Assembly (NCBI GenBank): GCA_916048095.2
Contig: OU696589.1
Coordinates: forward strand, 2,427,448-2,491,447
Reading direction: 5' to 3'
Length of the DNA: 64,000 nucleotides
DNA from: Sacculina carcini
Taxonomy: Eukaryota > Arthropoda > Thecostraca > Sacculinidae
The position numbers were made by a program, and so were the translations under genes. This document shows, one piece after another, positions 44,237 through 57,823 of this stretch. Under the pieces are notes generated by a model. The model ran no database searches. It worked only from the letters and a program-made list of their open reading frames with translations, and was not told the DNA's origin. Positions within the stretch are counted from its first letter, which is position 1. Each line of letters begins with the position of its first letter.

Positions 44237-46574
44237 CATTGATGTAGATAAATATGTCGCAACAAGAAAATAAAACGATTATTATTCAATGGAACGCTAG
44301 AGGTCTTCCATCGAAATGGGCAGAGAGCGTTTATTTTCTTACATCGCAATCACCAAGTGTTATTGGTATACAAGAGACATGGTTTAAGCCCACAGACACA
44401 CACAATTACAACATACACGGCTATACTTTATATCGCGATGACTGTGTGCAAAATGGACGACGACGAGGTGGAGCAGCGCTTTACATCGCCAATAGTGTCC
44501 CTCAGAGTCCGATTCGTATGCAGACAAGTGATATTGCCACAGTAGGGTGTACAGTGCGGCTCAACCACAGGCTTGTTGATGTAGTAAGCACGTATCTGCC
44601 ACCAGATACTACAGCTGAAACAATAACACGACATCTTGAAACAGTTCACGCGTCTTTGAATAACAGGATGCTTATTTTAGGAGATTTTAACGCGCAAAGT
44701 ATTACCTGGGGAACGAACTGTACAACATGTAAGGGCAGGTCAATATAAAATTTTATCTCCAATTTCTCACTGACTCTCTTGAATGACGGATCTTCCACGT
44801 TTTTTAACATCTCTACGGCTAATACATCATCAATCGACCTATCTATTTGTTCACCAGAAGTAGTGCAGTGGTTGAATTGGTCTGTACACGTAGATACGCA
44901 AGATTCAGACCACTACCCCATTTTAATGTCAGCTGGTGATAGGTCTGCTCAGCAACAATGGCTACCAACATGGAACATGGCCAAGGCAAACTGGTCTCTT
45001 TTCAGGCAATGCTGCGTTTTGGATGGAGTAGACGGTATAGACGTCGACAATAGCACCGACAGCATAACAACTCAAATCATATCTGCTGCTCGACTCTCCA
45101 TTCCTTGGAAACGCCGTCCACCCAAAAAGACACCTGTTCCATGGCTCAACAATGAATGCCGTTGTGCGGTTGCAAAACGAAAGAGAGCACTTAGGTTTTA
45201 TCTGCGAACTAAAACGATAGCTGCGAAAATAGCCTTGTGTAGGGAGCGAGCCGTCACTAGGAGGGTGATTAGGACGAATAAGATTTTAGCATGGCATAAT
45301 TTTATTGACTCTTTTACCCCATCGACACCTATATCAGCGATCTGGAGAGGGATCAGAGCACTCAATGGCAGCTGGACGCCAGTAGCTATGCCAATCCTGA
45401 ATATAGAGGGCAGCCATATCAGCGAGCCAAAAGTTGTCGCCAACAAAATAGCAGAACATATGGCTAGAACAGGTTGTATTCAGGCATATCACGGCATTGA
45501 ACCATCGGCAATTGCCAGACAACGCTTTCGATCACCCCACCATGTACGAATACAATCTCGATTTTACACCTCTGGAATTAAAAAGAGCGATCAACCGATC
45601 AGGCCATACGACGGTTGGACCAGACAACATACATTACGATTTTTTAGGACATATATCATCTGAATCCTTTTATCACGTCTTAGCATTTTTTAATTCCTTG
45701 TGGAGAACACATTCTTATCCTGCATCATGGAAACACTCAACAATTGTACCACTTCTGAAGAAGGGAAAACCCCGCGATTCTCCCAAGTCCTACCGACCAA
45801 TATCCTTGACCAGTTGTATGGGAAAACTTCTTGAGAGGATGGTGACAGCCAGAGTTTCTTACATTCTTGAGACAAACAATGTGCTCGATCACTATCAGAG
45901 TGGATTTCGTCCCAGTCGATCGGCAGTAGACTCGGTAGTCAGGCTGGAAAATATAATAAGAACGGGCTTTGTCAACAAGCAGTGTACACTGGTCGTATAT
46001 CTAGATCTGACCAACGCTTATGATACAGTTATACCGGGAATATTGTTGCGAAAAATACACGACATGGGCTTGAGGGGTAATATGGCGGAATATATGAAAA
46101 ACTCTCTGTCAGGTAGGAGATTTTTTAGAACGCGACTCGCAGGCATATATTCGGACCAGTATAGCATGGATATTGGGTTACCACAAGGAAGTTGTCTGTC
46201 GCCAATCCTATTCAACTTGATGGTGAATATATGTCAGCGAATAATATGATAGCAAATGATATGTTCAGCGATATGCCAGCAAATATCCAATATGCGATTT
46301 ACGCCGATGACAGCGCCATTTGGATTCAAGGTGAAAACGTGGCTATCATGAGCACTCAACTTCAAGAAGCTCTAGATGTTTTAGCACTATGGGCCAAAGC
46401 GAACCACATGAAGTTTTCTGGTCTGAAGTCCGGCCGGGCTATACTCAATAGACAGCTATAAAATTCAGGAAACATTGACGTTGGGTGGCGAAATCATTCC
46501 GTACCGACAATCACAAAAGTTTCTAGGTATTGTGCTGGATAAAAGACTCACCATGCGGGAACATATAATAGACT

Positions 46575-46956
46575 TGTGGTGACTGAAAATGCATATGTAG
46601 GGTATCTGGCAACATTGTGTGCGTCTTGTCTGTGTGAGTGCTTGTATGTTTACGTTTTCTTTCGTGTTTATCCTTTTCGTTTGTTTTGTATTATGATTGT
46701 CGTTTTTGCGTCTGGTATAGGTAAGTTTTGTATATATTGGGTTTTCTAATTTTGAGCGATATTAATTGTTATTTTGTTTGCTTTTTTTACTGAGTATATC
46801 ATGCGTGTTTCTTCCTTGTTATGTCTTGGTTCTTTTAATATATATTTTCTTTTGCCACGTCATATACGAGGTGAAAACTTCTCTGTCGTCCTAATACACG
46901 CCCCTTATGTTCCGGACTGTGGCTTTGAACGGTTGTACCAATCAACGGCCTCTTCA
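46575..46956 (+). repeat. 5' LTR of the CsRn1-like element
   Basis: 382 bases, TGTGGTGACTGAAAATGC to GGCCTCTTCA, almost identical to 51,180-51,560. Confidence 0.92.
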
Positions 46957-49900
46957 ACTGGTGACCCCGACGCCCGTCGTTCGGTTAGTGAAATATTTTT
47001 CTTCAGTTAGTGCACTTCCTTTTCTTGTGAAATCATTGTTTGAATTATGGCTGAGGAGGCTGATAATGTCAAGAATGAAGGAGTTCAGCACGTATCGATA
47101 AAGCCACCACCCTTCATGGAGAACTGTGTAGATGGGTGGTTTACAATCCTGGAGGCGCAATTTCTCATCCGTAAGATAACATGTGAAGAGACCAAGTTTT
47201 TTCACACGGTCGCTTCACTGCCGGCCGATGTCGTGAGCAGACTGCCGTATGATGTGATAGCCTCACATCAGTTCAGTGCCCTGCGGCAGGCATCAAAGAA
47301 TATGTTCGAACAATCCAAACCAGAGCTTTTTGAGAAGCTAATTTCGAAGACGTTCATGACCGGGAGACCTTCGTTTTTTCTTCAAGAGCTAACCAGCATA
47401 GCCACCAAGGTCGGTGTGGGTGAGGAACTGGTCAGACATAAGTTCCTCCAGGCGCTCCCCGCTCCGATCAACAGCATTCTCGCTGCTCACAAGGAGTTGG
47501 CACTCACGCAGGTGGGCAAACTGGCCGACGAACTTCTGCCGTTGACTCAGACACAGAGTTTTGCCGTCACACCTACTGCAGCTGAACCGCGTCGATCTAC
47601 TATTCCGCGACAGTGCCAATCCGGCGCAACTGGTACAACTTTTGGCCTGCGACCATTCTACGACGGTCAGCGCCCCAAGGTGTGTCGCACGCATATTTTC
47701 TTTGGTGATTCGGCGCGTCAATGTAAACCTTGGTGCCGTTGGCCCAACAAGCGCCGAGATATCGTCATACAACCGTCTTCACGTACGCCATCACGGAGTG
47801 CGTCACCGGAACCACGTGCTGTACCGGAAAACTAAAGAGACAGGTCAATATGACTGCTACTGGCCTGTCGCTTTTTCGAGTCGCAGTCCAACTGGGCAGC
47901 CGCAAGGTTTCCTTCGTAATTGACACCGGTTCAGTTGTGTCACTCTTGCCGAAGACTCTCTGTGATGGTCATCTGCTGGAGTACTCACCTGTCAGCATCC
48001 AGTCGGCCACAGGACAGCACATCAACGTGTACGGTGAACTCACCCTTAGAATTTCTCTGCGTGATCTACGTCGTTCATTCTTGTGGACCTTCGTTGTTGC
48101 TGATATTACTGATGCTCTGTTGGGAAATGATTTTTTGAGTCATTCCGGTCTCATCGTCGATTGCAAACGGCGAGTTATTTCTGATCCGACCACCAAATTG
48201 TCAACATCAGGTGAATCCACTTCTCTGTGTTCTTCATATATCATAAATGATTCGTCTCATCTTCCTTCTTCGTTTCATCATCTCATTAATCAATTTTCAT
48301 CAATTTTTTTGCCGATGTCTCCGTCTGGTTGTGTGCGCGGTAAAAGCAAAGCCTTCCACACTATTGATACCGGCAGTGCTCCGTCCACTTTTGCGTCAGC
48401 CAGGCGTCTTTCTCCAGAGAAACTGCAGGCTGCAAAAGAAACATTCAAAACCCTCCTTGAGACGGGTATCGTTCGACCCTCGAAGTCTGCCTGGGCATCT
48501 CCGATTCATCTGGTCCCCAAGCAGTCTCCGGGCGAGTGGCGCGTTACTGGGGATTACCGCGCCTTGAACGCAGTAACAATTCCGGACCGGTACCCTCTTC
48601 CTCGTATCAGTGACCTGTCATGCAAATAGCATGGCATGACGCGTTTCAGCCGTCTTGATCTAATTCGCGCGTACCATCAGATTCCAATGAACGAGGTCGA
48701 TATTGAGAAAACGGCGGTTATCACTCCATATCTATTCGAATATGTCTTTATGCCCTATGGCTTACGTAATGCAGGGTGCACGTTTCAACGATACATGGAT
48801 TCTTTGTTTCGATCTTTGCCTTTTGTTTTTATCTATATAGATGATATCTTGATTGCATCTGCTGATGAACAGGAACATTTGCATCACCTTGAACAAGTTT
48901 TCCGCTTGCTGCAGGCCAACGGCCTGCGACTGTCAATGTCAAAGTGTGAGTTCAACCAGGAGAGCATCACGTTCCTAGGTTACTGTTTGTCGTCTCAAGG
49001 TTTGTGTCCACCAACAAGCAAAGTGTCCGCCATAAATGATCTTTCATCGCCTGTCAGCTCTGTTGAACTCAGACGCATTTTGGGCATGTTTTGGCTACTA
49101 TCGGCACATGCTTCCTAAGTTTGCCGATATCGTATTTCCATTGACAGAGTTGGCCAAGGAGCATACGAAATCATCCAGCTTACCGTGGCTGAATATTCAT
49201 GAAGAGGCACTAACAAATGCAAAGGCTGCACTCACCGATGCATGCAAACTGGCTCATCCTTTGCTGCAATGCCATGATTATCAGCTGATCACTGATTGTT
49301 CACAGGTGGCCGTTGGAGCGGCTTTGCACCAAATGGACGACGGTCATCCTGCGCCGATTTCTTTCTTTTCAAAAAAACTCAGTGAAGTTCAGCGCCGATA
49401 TTCTACGTATGACCGCGAGTTGCTCGCTGCTTACCTTTCGGTGATGAATTTTCGGCACCTCTTGGAAGGTCAAAAAGTAACACTTTTCACCGATCACAAA
49501 CCGTTGACGTCTGCGTTTCGCAGTCCCCATAGTGCCAAATCCGACCGCCAACAGCGGTACTGGTCTCTCATCACAGAGTACGTGTGCGATGTTGTCTACA
49601 TTAGAGGAAGCGACAACATAGTCGCCGATTGTTTTTCCCGTGCTGTCAACAGCGTTCAAATTGACGCATTTGATCTTCCGGCGATCGCAGCAAAACAGAT
49701 TGACGACTCTGAAGTGTCCACTTATGCTGATCGCCTTCAATCGTGGCCTATTGGTGCCAATAATAATATATAGTGCGAGATGTCAACTTTGCATCCTCGA
49801 CCCTTTGTGCCTCAGTCTTTCCGTGAATCTGTGTTCCGGCAATATCACCACATTTCTCACCCTGGCACTAAAGCTAGCTTACGACTTTTAACGTCCCGCT

Positions 49901-51179
49901 ACTTCTGGCCAGGTATGGATCGTGGCATTCGGAATTGGGTGAAATCCTGTCTCCAGTGCCAAAAGTCGAAAATCCATCGCCATACTAAAACTGCACTACA
50001 TGATTTTGGACTTCCATCGGCCAGGTTTGAAGCAGTTCATATCGACCTAGTTGGTCCACTGCCTGCGTCAACACCTCATGGTCAAGCATATCCATCACCT
50101 TGCCGTTATTTACTGACGTGCATTGACAGAGCCACTCGATGGCTCGAAGCAATTCCTATTGCTGACATCGACGCTGTGAGTATCGCTGCTGCTTTTCTAG
50201 ACACTTGGATTAGTAGATTTGGTGTCCCTCTGTACGTCATCACTGATCGTGGCAGGCAATTCGAGTCAGCACTCTTTGATGAGCTTTCCAAGGTGATCGG
50301 TTTCCACCGCCTCCGTACCAAAGCGTACAAACCATCTTCCAACGGTTCCATTGAGCGAGCCCACCGCACTCTCAAAACCGCTTTGATCGCTCGTGGAAGT
50401 GAATGGATCCGCAGTCTGCCAGTGGTGTTATTAGGGTTGCGTGCGATTCCGAACGAGAGTGGTTACGCACCATTCACAGTGCTTACCGGTTCGTCGTTGC
50501 TTTTTCCTCGCGTATGCCTTGAACCATCTTGTATCCGTTCTTGTAATGATTTTGTCAAACTTCTTAGTGAATCTCTCCGCCAAATTGACTTTCACACATT
50601 ATCTACTGGTTCGCATCATCATGGTCATCGCCCATCTTATATTCCTCAGTCATTGACCAATTGTGAACGAGTGTGGATGAGAGTTGATAGAGTGAGGCGT
50701 TCTTTGGAAGCTCCTTATCACGGACCTTTCAAAGTGATATCTCGCTCTGATAAAGTTTTTGTTCTAGAGAGTCCGTCGGGATCGCGTGACACAGTCTCCA
50801 TTGACAGACTCAAGCCTGCCTACATCGGTGACTCACCAGAGCGACCTGCAACAACTGATGTACCTGCAGAATCTACAACACCTCAGCCGGTCGCTGCGCT
50901 CGAGCCTGCCGAGGAGGAGCCAGTGTCAACTGCACGTAAAGAACCACCCACTCGTGTGTCTAGGTCGGGTCGTACTGTGCGATTCAAGCGACACCCTGAT
51001 TACCACTATTTTTAATTATATGCGTGTATGCTGCTGTATGCTTGAATAATGTATGTGTGTATGTGTATGAATTTATCGGTGCAAAAAAAAATGTGTGTAT
51101 ATACATGTGTATATGTATATGATCTGTCAGTTTGTATTATTTTTTTTTGCATGTTACCATCCCAAACGGGGGGAGTGTT

Positions 51180-51560
51180 TGTGGTGACTGAAAATGCATA
51201 TGTAGGGTATCTGGCAACATTGTGTGCGTCTTGTCTGTGTGAGTGCTTGTATGTTTACGTTTTCTTTCGTGTTTATCCTTTTCGTTTGTTTTGTATTATG
51301 ATTGTCGTTTTTGCGTCTGGTATAGGTAAGTTTTGTATATATTCGGTTTTCTAATTTTGAGCGATATTAATTGTTATTTTGTTTGCTTTTTTACTGAGTA
51401 TATCATGCGTGTTTCTTCCTTGTTATGTCTTGGTTCTTTTAATATATATTTTCTTTTGCCACGTCATATACGAGGTGAAAACTTCTCTGTCGTCCTAATA
51501 CACGCCCCTTATGTTCCGGACTGTGGCTTTGAACGGTTGTACCAATCAACGGCCTCTTCA
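51180..51560 (+). repeat. 3' LTR of the CsRn1-like element
   Basis: 381 bases, preceded by the purine tract ACGGGGGGAGTGTT. Confidence 0.92.
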
Positions 51561-52912
51561 GACTTGAAGGCGCGCTGTCAGAAGCGATTAAACATATTAC
51601 GTATTATAGCTGGGAATAAACACGCCGGTGCGAGCGTTTCCGTTCTCCATAAGGTTTTTAAAACATACTCATCGGCGAGCTTAGTCTTCTTAGTCTTCTA
51701 GAACCAATCCAAAACGAGGCTCTTCGGCTGATAACAGGTACGTACAGAACGACACCAGTCGGGGCCCTGCGAGCGTATACCGGCCTTCCAGAACTGAGCA
51801 CACGACGCAAGAATATCGTGCTACGTTACCCGTTGAGAGTACACACCAGCTATAACCACATCGCTCATCCTTATACAAATATCGGTGATAACATGCCCAA
51901 TTTTTCCTCCAGAAAGCAGTTATCCAAACGGATGCTTAATAGACGAGCGACGGAGTATATTCAGGAGCTGAATGTGGCAGTACCTCACCGAAATGGCCTA
52001 GTCTACGACATACCGCCCTGGTACAAGACAGCTCCAAAAATCCATTTCCTACTGGATGCGACCAAAGCGCAGGTATCAGATACTGAGGTCTCAATGGCGT
52101 TTGCGGAGTACATTTCGCATTATAGCGACTATGCCCAAATATATACGGATGGATCAAAGTGCAAAGGAAAGTCAGGATGCGCAATATACACCAAACAGCT
52201 GGGTAGTGCGTGCATATCAAGGTTCCGTCTGCCTTCATATGTCACGGTTTTCAATACTGAGCTGTACGCAATATACAGAGCTTTGAGATACGTAGAAGAG
52301 CATCGGGTACAAAAAGCTTTAATTCTGAGTGATTCGAGATCTGCACTACTCTACATTTCCAATAGTCTTTCATCGGATTTTATACTTTTATCAATTTTAA
52401 ATATTTTACATCGTATAACATCGAACTACGACTGTATACTGGTGTGGATATCAGGGCATTGTGGCGTGAAGGGCAATGAGAGGGCAGATGCGGAAGCAAA
52501 AGCTGCGTTGGAATCGAGCGACATTCACCAGTATCCAGCGTGTAAGCAGACAATAAGACAGATTGTGAATACGGCTACATGCGAGTCTTTCCAACAAAAG
52601 TGGACCAGTCACAGACATAATTATGCACTTGGGGCCATAAAGAAATCAGTCACTCCATGGCTGGATGACAATTTACCAAGCAAAGCGCAGCGAGTAATCG
52701 CGAGACTAAGACTGGGATGCACTAGGATAACACACAATTATTTATTGGAGAAGACATCGCCACCTATATGCTCACACTGTCGAACTCCTCTCACGTGTAG
52801 TCATATAATCACGGAATGCGAGTTGTATGAGGTCTCGCGGCAACCCTTACGTTCCTACTGCCACTCCACAAACATCCATTTTAATCTCATCAATATTTTA
52901 CATCTTGACCAA

Positions 52913-53186
52913 TGTAGTGTCCTGTGGTTTTCGCCAAATGCGTAAATGAAACCATTGGCAACCTTGCGCGGTTGCGAAGCATACTCGCCATTGTTGTGTC
53001 ATTGTTGGTATTGTTCGTTGCCCGGGGCTTAGTGGTAAGTATTTGTGGAGTGAGGTAGTTAACTTGATTTAGGTCACTTAGGTTTGGTCGGTCGTCTTGT
53101 ATGGTTGTATTGTATGGTTGTTCCGAGAGTGATTATTATATTGAGTTTCATTAGTTGTTTGCTATCGGTCGTACGCGGACACTATA
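52913..53186 (+). repeat. 5' LTR of the Mag-like element
   Basis: 274 bases. A primer-site-like TTGGCGACGAG follows within about six bases. Confidence 0.88.
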
Positions 53187-56100
53187 AATATTTGGCGACG
53201 AGTTTTCCGTTCCCATTCGGGTAAGCCATTAATTCGCTATTACGCAATTAACTCGCTACACCATGGACAGTGTAACATCACCTGTACCATTCCTCAACAA
53301 ACCGGGTAAACCAAACGTAAGCTGGGCCGAATGGAGGTTTGGGTTTGAGAATTATATGACCGCGATAAACGGTGAGTCATTCTCCGATGGTCGCCGGAGG
53401 GCTATGCTACTGCACTGCGTAGGTGCCGAGGCACAAAGGGCGTTCCTTGCGCTGCCACCTTCACCCAAAGTCGAGGGCGAGACGGAGTACGATCGTGCGA
53501 TGAGGCTATTCAGCGAATTCTACTCGCCCAAAGTCAACGTGATCTCCGAAAGGTTCACGTTCCGTCAGCGACGCCAACTTCCATCGGAGACTACTGCGGA
53601 GTTTGTGTCCGTCTTACGCAGCCTGTCGACAAACTGCAGGTTCGGTGCGTTAACCGACGAAATGATCCGAGACCAAGTAGTTGAAACGACTATCCACGCG
53701 CGGTTGAGAGAGCGATTCCTCCAGGACGCCAGTCTTACGCTCGATTCACTGCTCGCCACGGCCGAAACCTTTGAAATTTCGCGACAGCAGTCGGCCAAGA
53801 TGACTGCGCCACACCACGCTGCCGACTCTGATCAGTCTTCCGCGAGCATCAACGCCACACGAGCATACACCAAGAGGCAGAGGCACCCAGTCGCAAAACA
53901 AACGTCGTCGAGCAAGTGCACACACTGTGGTCGACAGCACGACGCGCCGAGATCTCAGTTCTGTCCGGCGAGAAACTCAGCATGCGACAAGTGCGGACGA
54001 CAAGGCCACTGGGCAGCCGTCTGCGGCTCAACAGACAAGCCTAAGTCAATTCAGCGCTCCAAGCCGGTCCGAGGTGTCACCATTCTCGCATGCAGCGACG
54101 CCGAGAAGCCCAGCAAGCTGGAGTGTGACGCGACCATCGCAATCAGCACGTCGCAAGTCGACACGGGGGCAAGTGTTTCGGTCCTCAGCCTACCTCTGGC
54201 GAGAAGCCATTTCAAGGGCGCGGAGTTAACGCCAACAGACGTTCGACTGTTCGGCGTGGGTCGCCGACCGTTAAAGGTGATGGGAACACTGCCAGCCACT
54301 GTCACGGTCAAAGGGCAAACGGCGACCACCGATTTCTTCATCATCGACACACCGTCATCGGAAGGCCTGCTGGGGTTATCCGCCATTTCTGCGCTTGGGA
54401 TCACAATTCATCCGAGCGAGGGAATCGTGAGGCAAGTCGATACCAGTGTTGACGCGATACTGCCGCCGATCAAAAACTACCAACACCGGATAGTGCTTCG
54501 TTCGGACGCTACTCCAATCCGGTGTTCCTTGAGACGACTGCCGCTGTCGGTGAGGGAGGCAGTGTCCACTGAGTTGACGCAACTGCACCAAGCCGGCGTG
54601 ATTGAACCGATCGACTCGTCACCCTGGATCAGCCCGTTGGTGGTTGCTAAACGCAAGGACGGGTGCATCAGGCTGTGCGTGGATCTGCGCGGCTTGAACG
54701 AGCAAATTGTGTTGGACGCACACCCGCTGCCCACCATAACCGAGCTCCAAGCACAGCTTCAAGGTCCATTTCTGAGTAGGATCGACCTCAGATCAGCATA
54801 TCACCAGCTCGACATCGCTCCTGAGTCGCGTCCGTTGACGGCCTTCATCACACACGACGGACTTTTTCAGTTCCGCCGTGTTCCTTTCGGATTGTCGTCA
54901 GCCGGGTCAGCCTTTCAAAAACTGCTGGACCGTGTACTGAAGGGGGTTGTGGGCGTCCAACACTACTTGGACGACATGGTTGTGTCCGGTAAAACACAGT
55001 CTCAACACGACGTCCGACTGAAACGTGTCATGACCGCTCTTAAAGAAGCTAACGTCACAGTGAACTACGATAAATCGTCGTTCTTGTCGGACTCGATCGA
55101 CTTCTGCGGTTACCACATTGACAGATCCGGAATTTCACCGCTGCAGAGCCACATCAGGGCGATCGTGGACGCACCGACTCCCTCGTCCGCAGGAGAGCTG
55201 CGCAGTTTCATCGGCCTGTGCGGTTGGTTATCGCACTTCGTACCGGACTACGCGACTAAAGCTGCTCCATTGTTCCGTCTGCTGAGGAAGGAAACACCGT
55301 TTGAGTGGAATGAGTCTCACACAGCTGCATTTACGCAACTGAAGACGTCGATAGTTGAGAGCCGAGCTTTCCAACCATTTGATCCAGAGCGTGACATCAT
55401 CGTCACAACGGACGCCAGCGAGAAGGGACTGGGCGCTGTGCTGTCGCAGCCGGACGACAACGGCAGAGAGCGAATGGTGGCGTGCTGGAGTCAGCGCTTT
55501 TCGGACGCTGAAGCTCAATATTCCGTCACTGAGAGAGAGACGTTAGCTGCAGTGCGCGCCATCGAACGGTGGAAGCTCTTCTTGTGGGGCGCCGCTTTCT
55601 CCTGCGGACCGACCATTCTGCCCTGCGCACTGTGTTGTCAACCCGCTACAAGGGCCGCGCCGGAGCACGCATCGCGCGATGGAGAGCACGGCTAATGATG
55701 TACGGCTTCACGGTACAGCATGTGGCAGGTTCAAGACTACCTGGGGCCGACGCATTGTCACGGCTGCCGGTCAACGAGCCCGACACGGTGGAGGACCTGG
55801 AGGAGGTTATTGCTGTCGTCGAAGGAGACACCATCACGATGCAGGAGGTGGCCGAAGCAGCTCGCAACGACAAACAGCTAATTGCTTTGCGCCGCGCAAT
55901 TATCGAAGGGTTCCCGGCACGAGAGAAGGACTGCGACTCGAACGTCCGTCCATACTTCCACATTCGCCACGAGGTAAGCTCAGATGCAGATTTGGTTCTT
56001 CGCAACGGCCATCAAGTTGTTGTACCCCAAAAATTACGCGCGCGTTATGTCGAAGCGGCTCGCCAGGCTCATGACGGCGCGGTGAGGACGAAACAGCTAC

Positions 56101-57325
56101 TGCGGAGCGTGGCCTGGTTCCCGGGGATGGACCGCCAGGTGGAGGACTTCGTCCGCCAATGTCAACCCTGTCAGTCGTCCGACAAGGTACTGCTCAACAA
56201 ATGCAGGCCAGCGCCCATGCAAAGTGTGACTCCGCCAGAAAAGGTGTGGTCCAAGTTGGGGATCGACGCCGTCGGTCCGATCCATTGCGCACCTAGGGAT
56301 CATCGCTACGCTATCACGTTGATCGATTACTCGTCGAAATGGGTCGAGGTTGCTCTGGTGCCAGCTGTGACGTCGGAAGCCATCATCGAGTTCCTCCGGA
56401 ACATATGGACCAGAGAACGTTACCCGGACGAGATAATCTCTGACAACGGCACACCGTTCGTAAGTGCCGTCTTCGAGCGTTACTTGGTCGAGCGCGGGAT
56501 CAAACATGGCCGATCTTCAGCCTACTGGCCGCGCGGCAACGCAGCGATAGAACGCTTCAACAGGACATTGAAGGCGTGGATCAACCAGGCGGAACGCAAC
56601 GGCGACTTCGCGGCGCACATTCAAACGCGACTGGCACAGTACCGCAGCACGCCACACTGTTCTACAGGGGTGTCACCGTCGGAGATGCTGCACGGCCGTA
56701 TGATGCGACTAGCGCTGCCGGTCGCTCATGACAAACCGCACCGTCCGAGTCCGGGGAAACGCATCAGAACCCAACAACGGCGCAACGCAGCGGCGTATGA
56801 TTCCAGATTCGCCGTGCGAACTCCAAGATTCAAGGTTGGTGACGCCGTCTATGTTCGTCGTCAGGATCACGTGCAGAAGGGCCAGTCCAGTTTCCGCGGG
56901 CCGTTCACGGTGGTTGGTCAGACCGGTCTGTCGTCGTTCAGGTTGTCGGACGGGTCATCGCGCAACAACGCACACCTGGCGCCTTCGTCACGCCCGCCGG
57001 CGCCGTTCGAGGACGCGGACGAGGTCGACATGCCGGACATGCTGCCGAGCGGCTCTCCGCCGACCGACTCGTCCGTGCCGTGCGACAACGATCAACGACC
57101 TGGCGACACGCCGACAATAGAGCGCAGTACGTCGCCGGAGCATCGAAACGGAGCCACTGCAGAGTCGGACGCTGGACTCCAGGGGCAAAAAATATATCAT
57201 CCACTATTCGAGTTACCGCCGTCCCGCAGCGGCAGACGTCGCTGGCGACCGGCACGCTACACTTGAACTTTGCCGATGATTCAATTGTCGCTGTAACCGT
57301 AGTTTCATTTTAAAGGGCGGGGATA

Positions 57326-57599
57326 TGTAGTGTCCTGTGGTTTTCGCCAAATGCGTAATTGAAACCATTGGCAACCTTGCGCGGTTGCGAAGCATACTCG
57401 CGATTGTTGTGTCATTGTTGGTATTGTTCGTTGCCCGGGGCTTAGTGGTAAGTATTTGTGGAGTCAGGTAGTTAACTTGATTTAAGTCACTTAGGTTTGG
57501 TCGGTCGTCTTGTATGGTTGTATTGTATGGTTGTTCCGAGAGTGATTATTATATTGAATTTCATTAGTTGTTTGCTATCGGTCGTACGCGGACACTACA
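57326..57599 (+). repeat. 3' LTR of the Mag-like element
   Basis: 274 bases, preceded by the purine tract AAAGGGCGGGGAT. Confidence 0.88.
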
Positions 57600-57771
57600 A
57601 CCACCCGAACGCGATTCGACTACTACTCGAGTACATTTATGATATAGATTTGTTTGCAAAGCTTTAATGGGAGGTGCAACAAGTTTTCTGAGCTTCAGCG
57701 GAACGTGCAATAATAATAATAGTGTGTTTGTATTACGCCAATACAGCAGGAAATAAACGAGGAAGTGGTAC

Positions 57772-57803
57772 AGCGCGAAATGGCCGACACCGGCCGAAGC
57801 GCT
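57772..57803 (+). other. 3' stem-loop of I-clade LINE copy 2
   Basis: Outer stem AGCGC with GCGCT as in copy 1; inner stem GGCCG with CGGCC where copy 1 has GTCGG with CCGAC. Two base pairs differ on both sides in a compensating way. The (CAA)n tail follows. Confidence 0.6.
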
Positions 57804-57823
57804 TCTCTCAAACAACAACAACA

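Larger units (their letters stand above)
46575..51560 (+). mobile_element. CsRn1-like Ty3/Gypsy LTR retrotransposon, young, inside LINE copy 2
   Basis: The 4,986-base element has LTRs that start TGTGG and end TTCA, with a 4-base duplication GACT on each side (46,571-46,574 and 51,561-51,564). The primer-binding site TGGTGACCCCGACGCC at 46,959 is complementary to the 3' end of tRNA-Trp, as in the CsRn1 clade. Gag (47,047-47,835) carries the CsRn1-type CHCC knuckle (CRTHIFFGDSARQCKPWC) instead of CCHC. Pol (about 47,850-51,015) shows protease (VIDTGSVVSLL), RT (YIDDILIA), RNase H and integrase (HHISHPGTKASLRLL, CLQCQ). A purine tract precedes the 3' LTR. The LTRs are over 99% identical, so the insertion is very recent, although the coding part has about three breaks. 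Confidence 0.92.
52913..57599 (+). mobile_element. Mag-like Ty3/Gypsy LTR retrotransposon, young, inside LINE copy 2
   Basis: A 4,687-base element whose 274-base LTRs begin TGTAGTG and end in the inverse (CACTACA at the 3' copy). ACCA lies on both sides (52,908-52,911, with one extra base, and 57,600-57,603). Gag and pol are read from 53,263 to 57,266: gag with two zinc knuckles (CTHCGRQHDAPRSQFC, CDKCGRQGHWAAVC), protease (VDTGASVSVL), RT (YLDDMVV), RNase H (TTDASEKGLGAVLS) and integrase (QAHDGAVRTKQLL, CQPCQ, SDNGTPF). The continuous gag-pol layout, paired knuckles and RT blocks suggest the Mag side of Gypsy. LTR identity is about 98%. It looks almost whole, with about one break. Confidence 0.9.
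44254..57667 (+). pseudogene. ORF2 of I-clade LINE copy 2, interrupted by two LTR insertions
   Basis: The start at 44,254 follows ORF1 by 17 bases. The endonuclease is complete here: IIIQWNARGLPSKWAE, GIQETWF, LILGDFNAQSITWG, a TAA at 44,746-44,748, then SSIDLSICSPEV and DSDHYPI. A frameshift lies near 45,520. RT follows (VVYLDLTNAYDTV, LPQGSCLSPILF, YADDSAIW) with a small insertion near 46,230 and a shift near 46,440. It continues after the first insert at 51,565 (KRLNILRIIAGN) with a deletion near 51,670, then RNase H (IYTDGSKCKGKSG, TELYAIYRAL, SDSRSALLYIS, GVKGNERADAEA) to 52,911. After the second insert the last 20 codons (HPNAIRLLLEYIYDIDLFAK) end at 57,667. Confidence 0.85.
42579..57823 (+). 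mobile_element. I-clade LINE, copy 2, full length, split by two LTR elements
   Basis: Without the two inserts (46,575-51,560 and 52,913-57,599) the LINE is about 5.6 kb. It belongs to the same clade as copy 1 but to a different subfamily: the proteins align end to end with many substitutions. Array string GACAAACAAAA precedes it, and CAACAACAACAAACAAAATTAAA follows at its 3' end, the same target position as copy 1. The head-to-tail order with copy 1 results from two separate insertions in one minisatellite. Confidence 0.88.
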
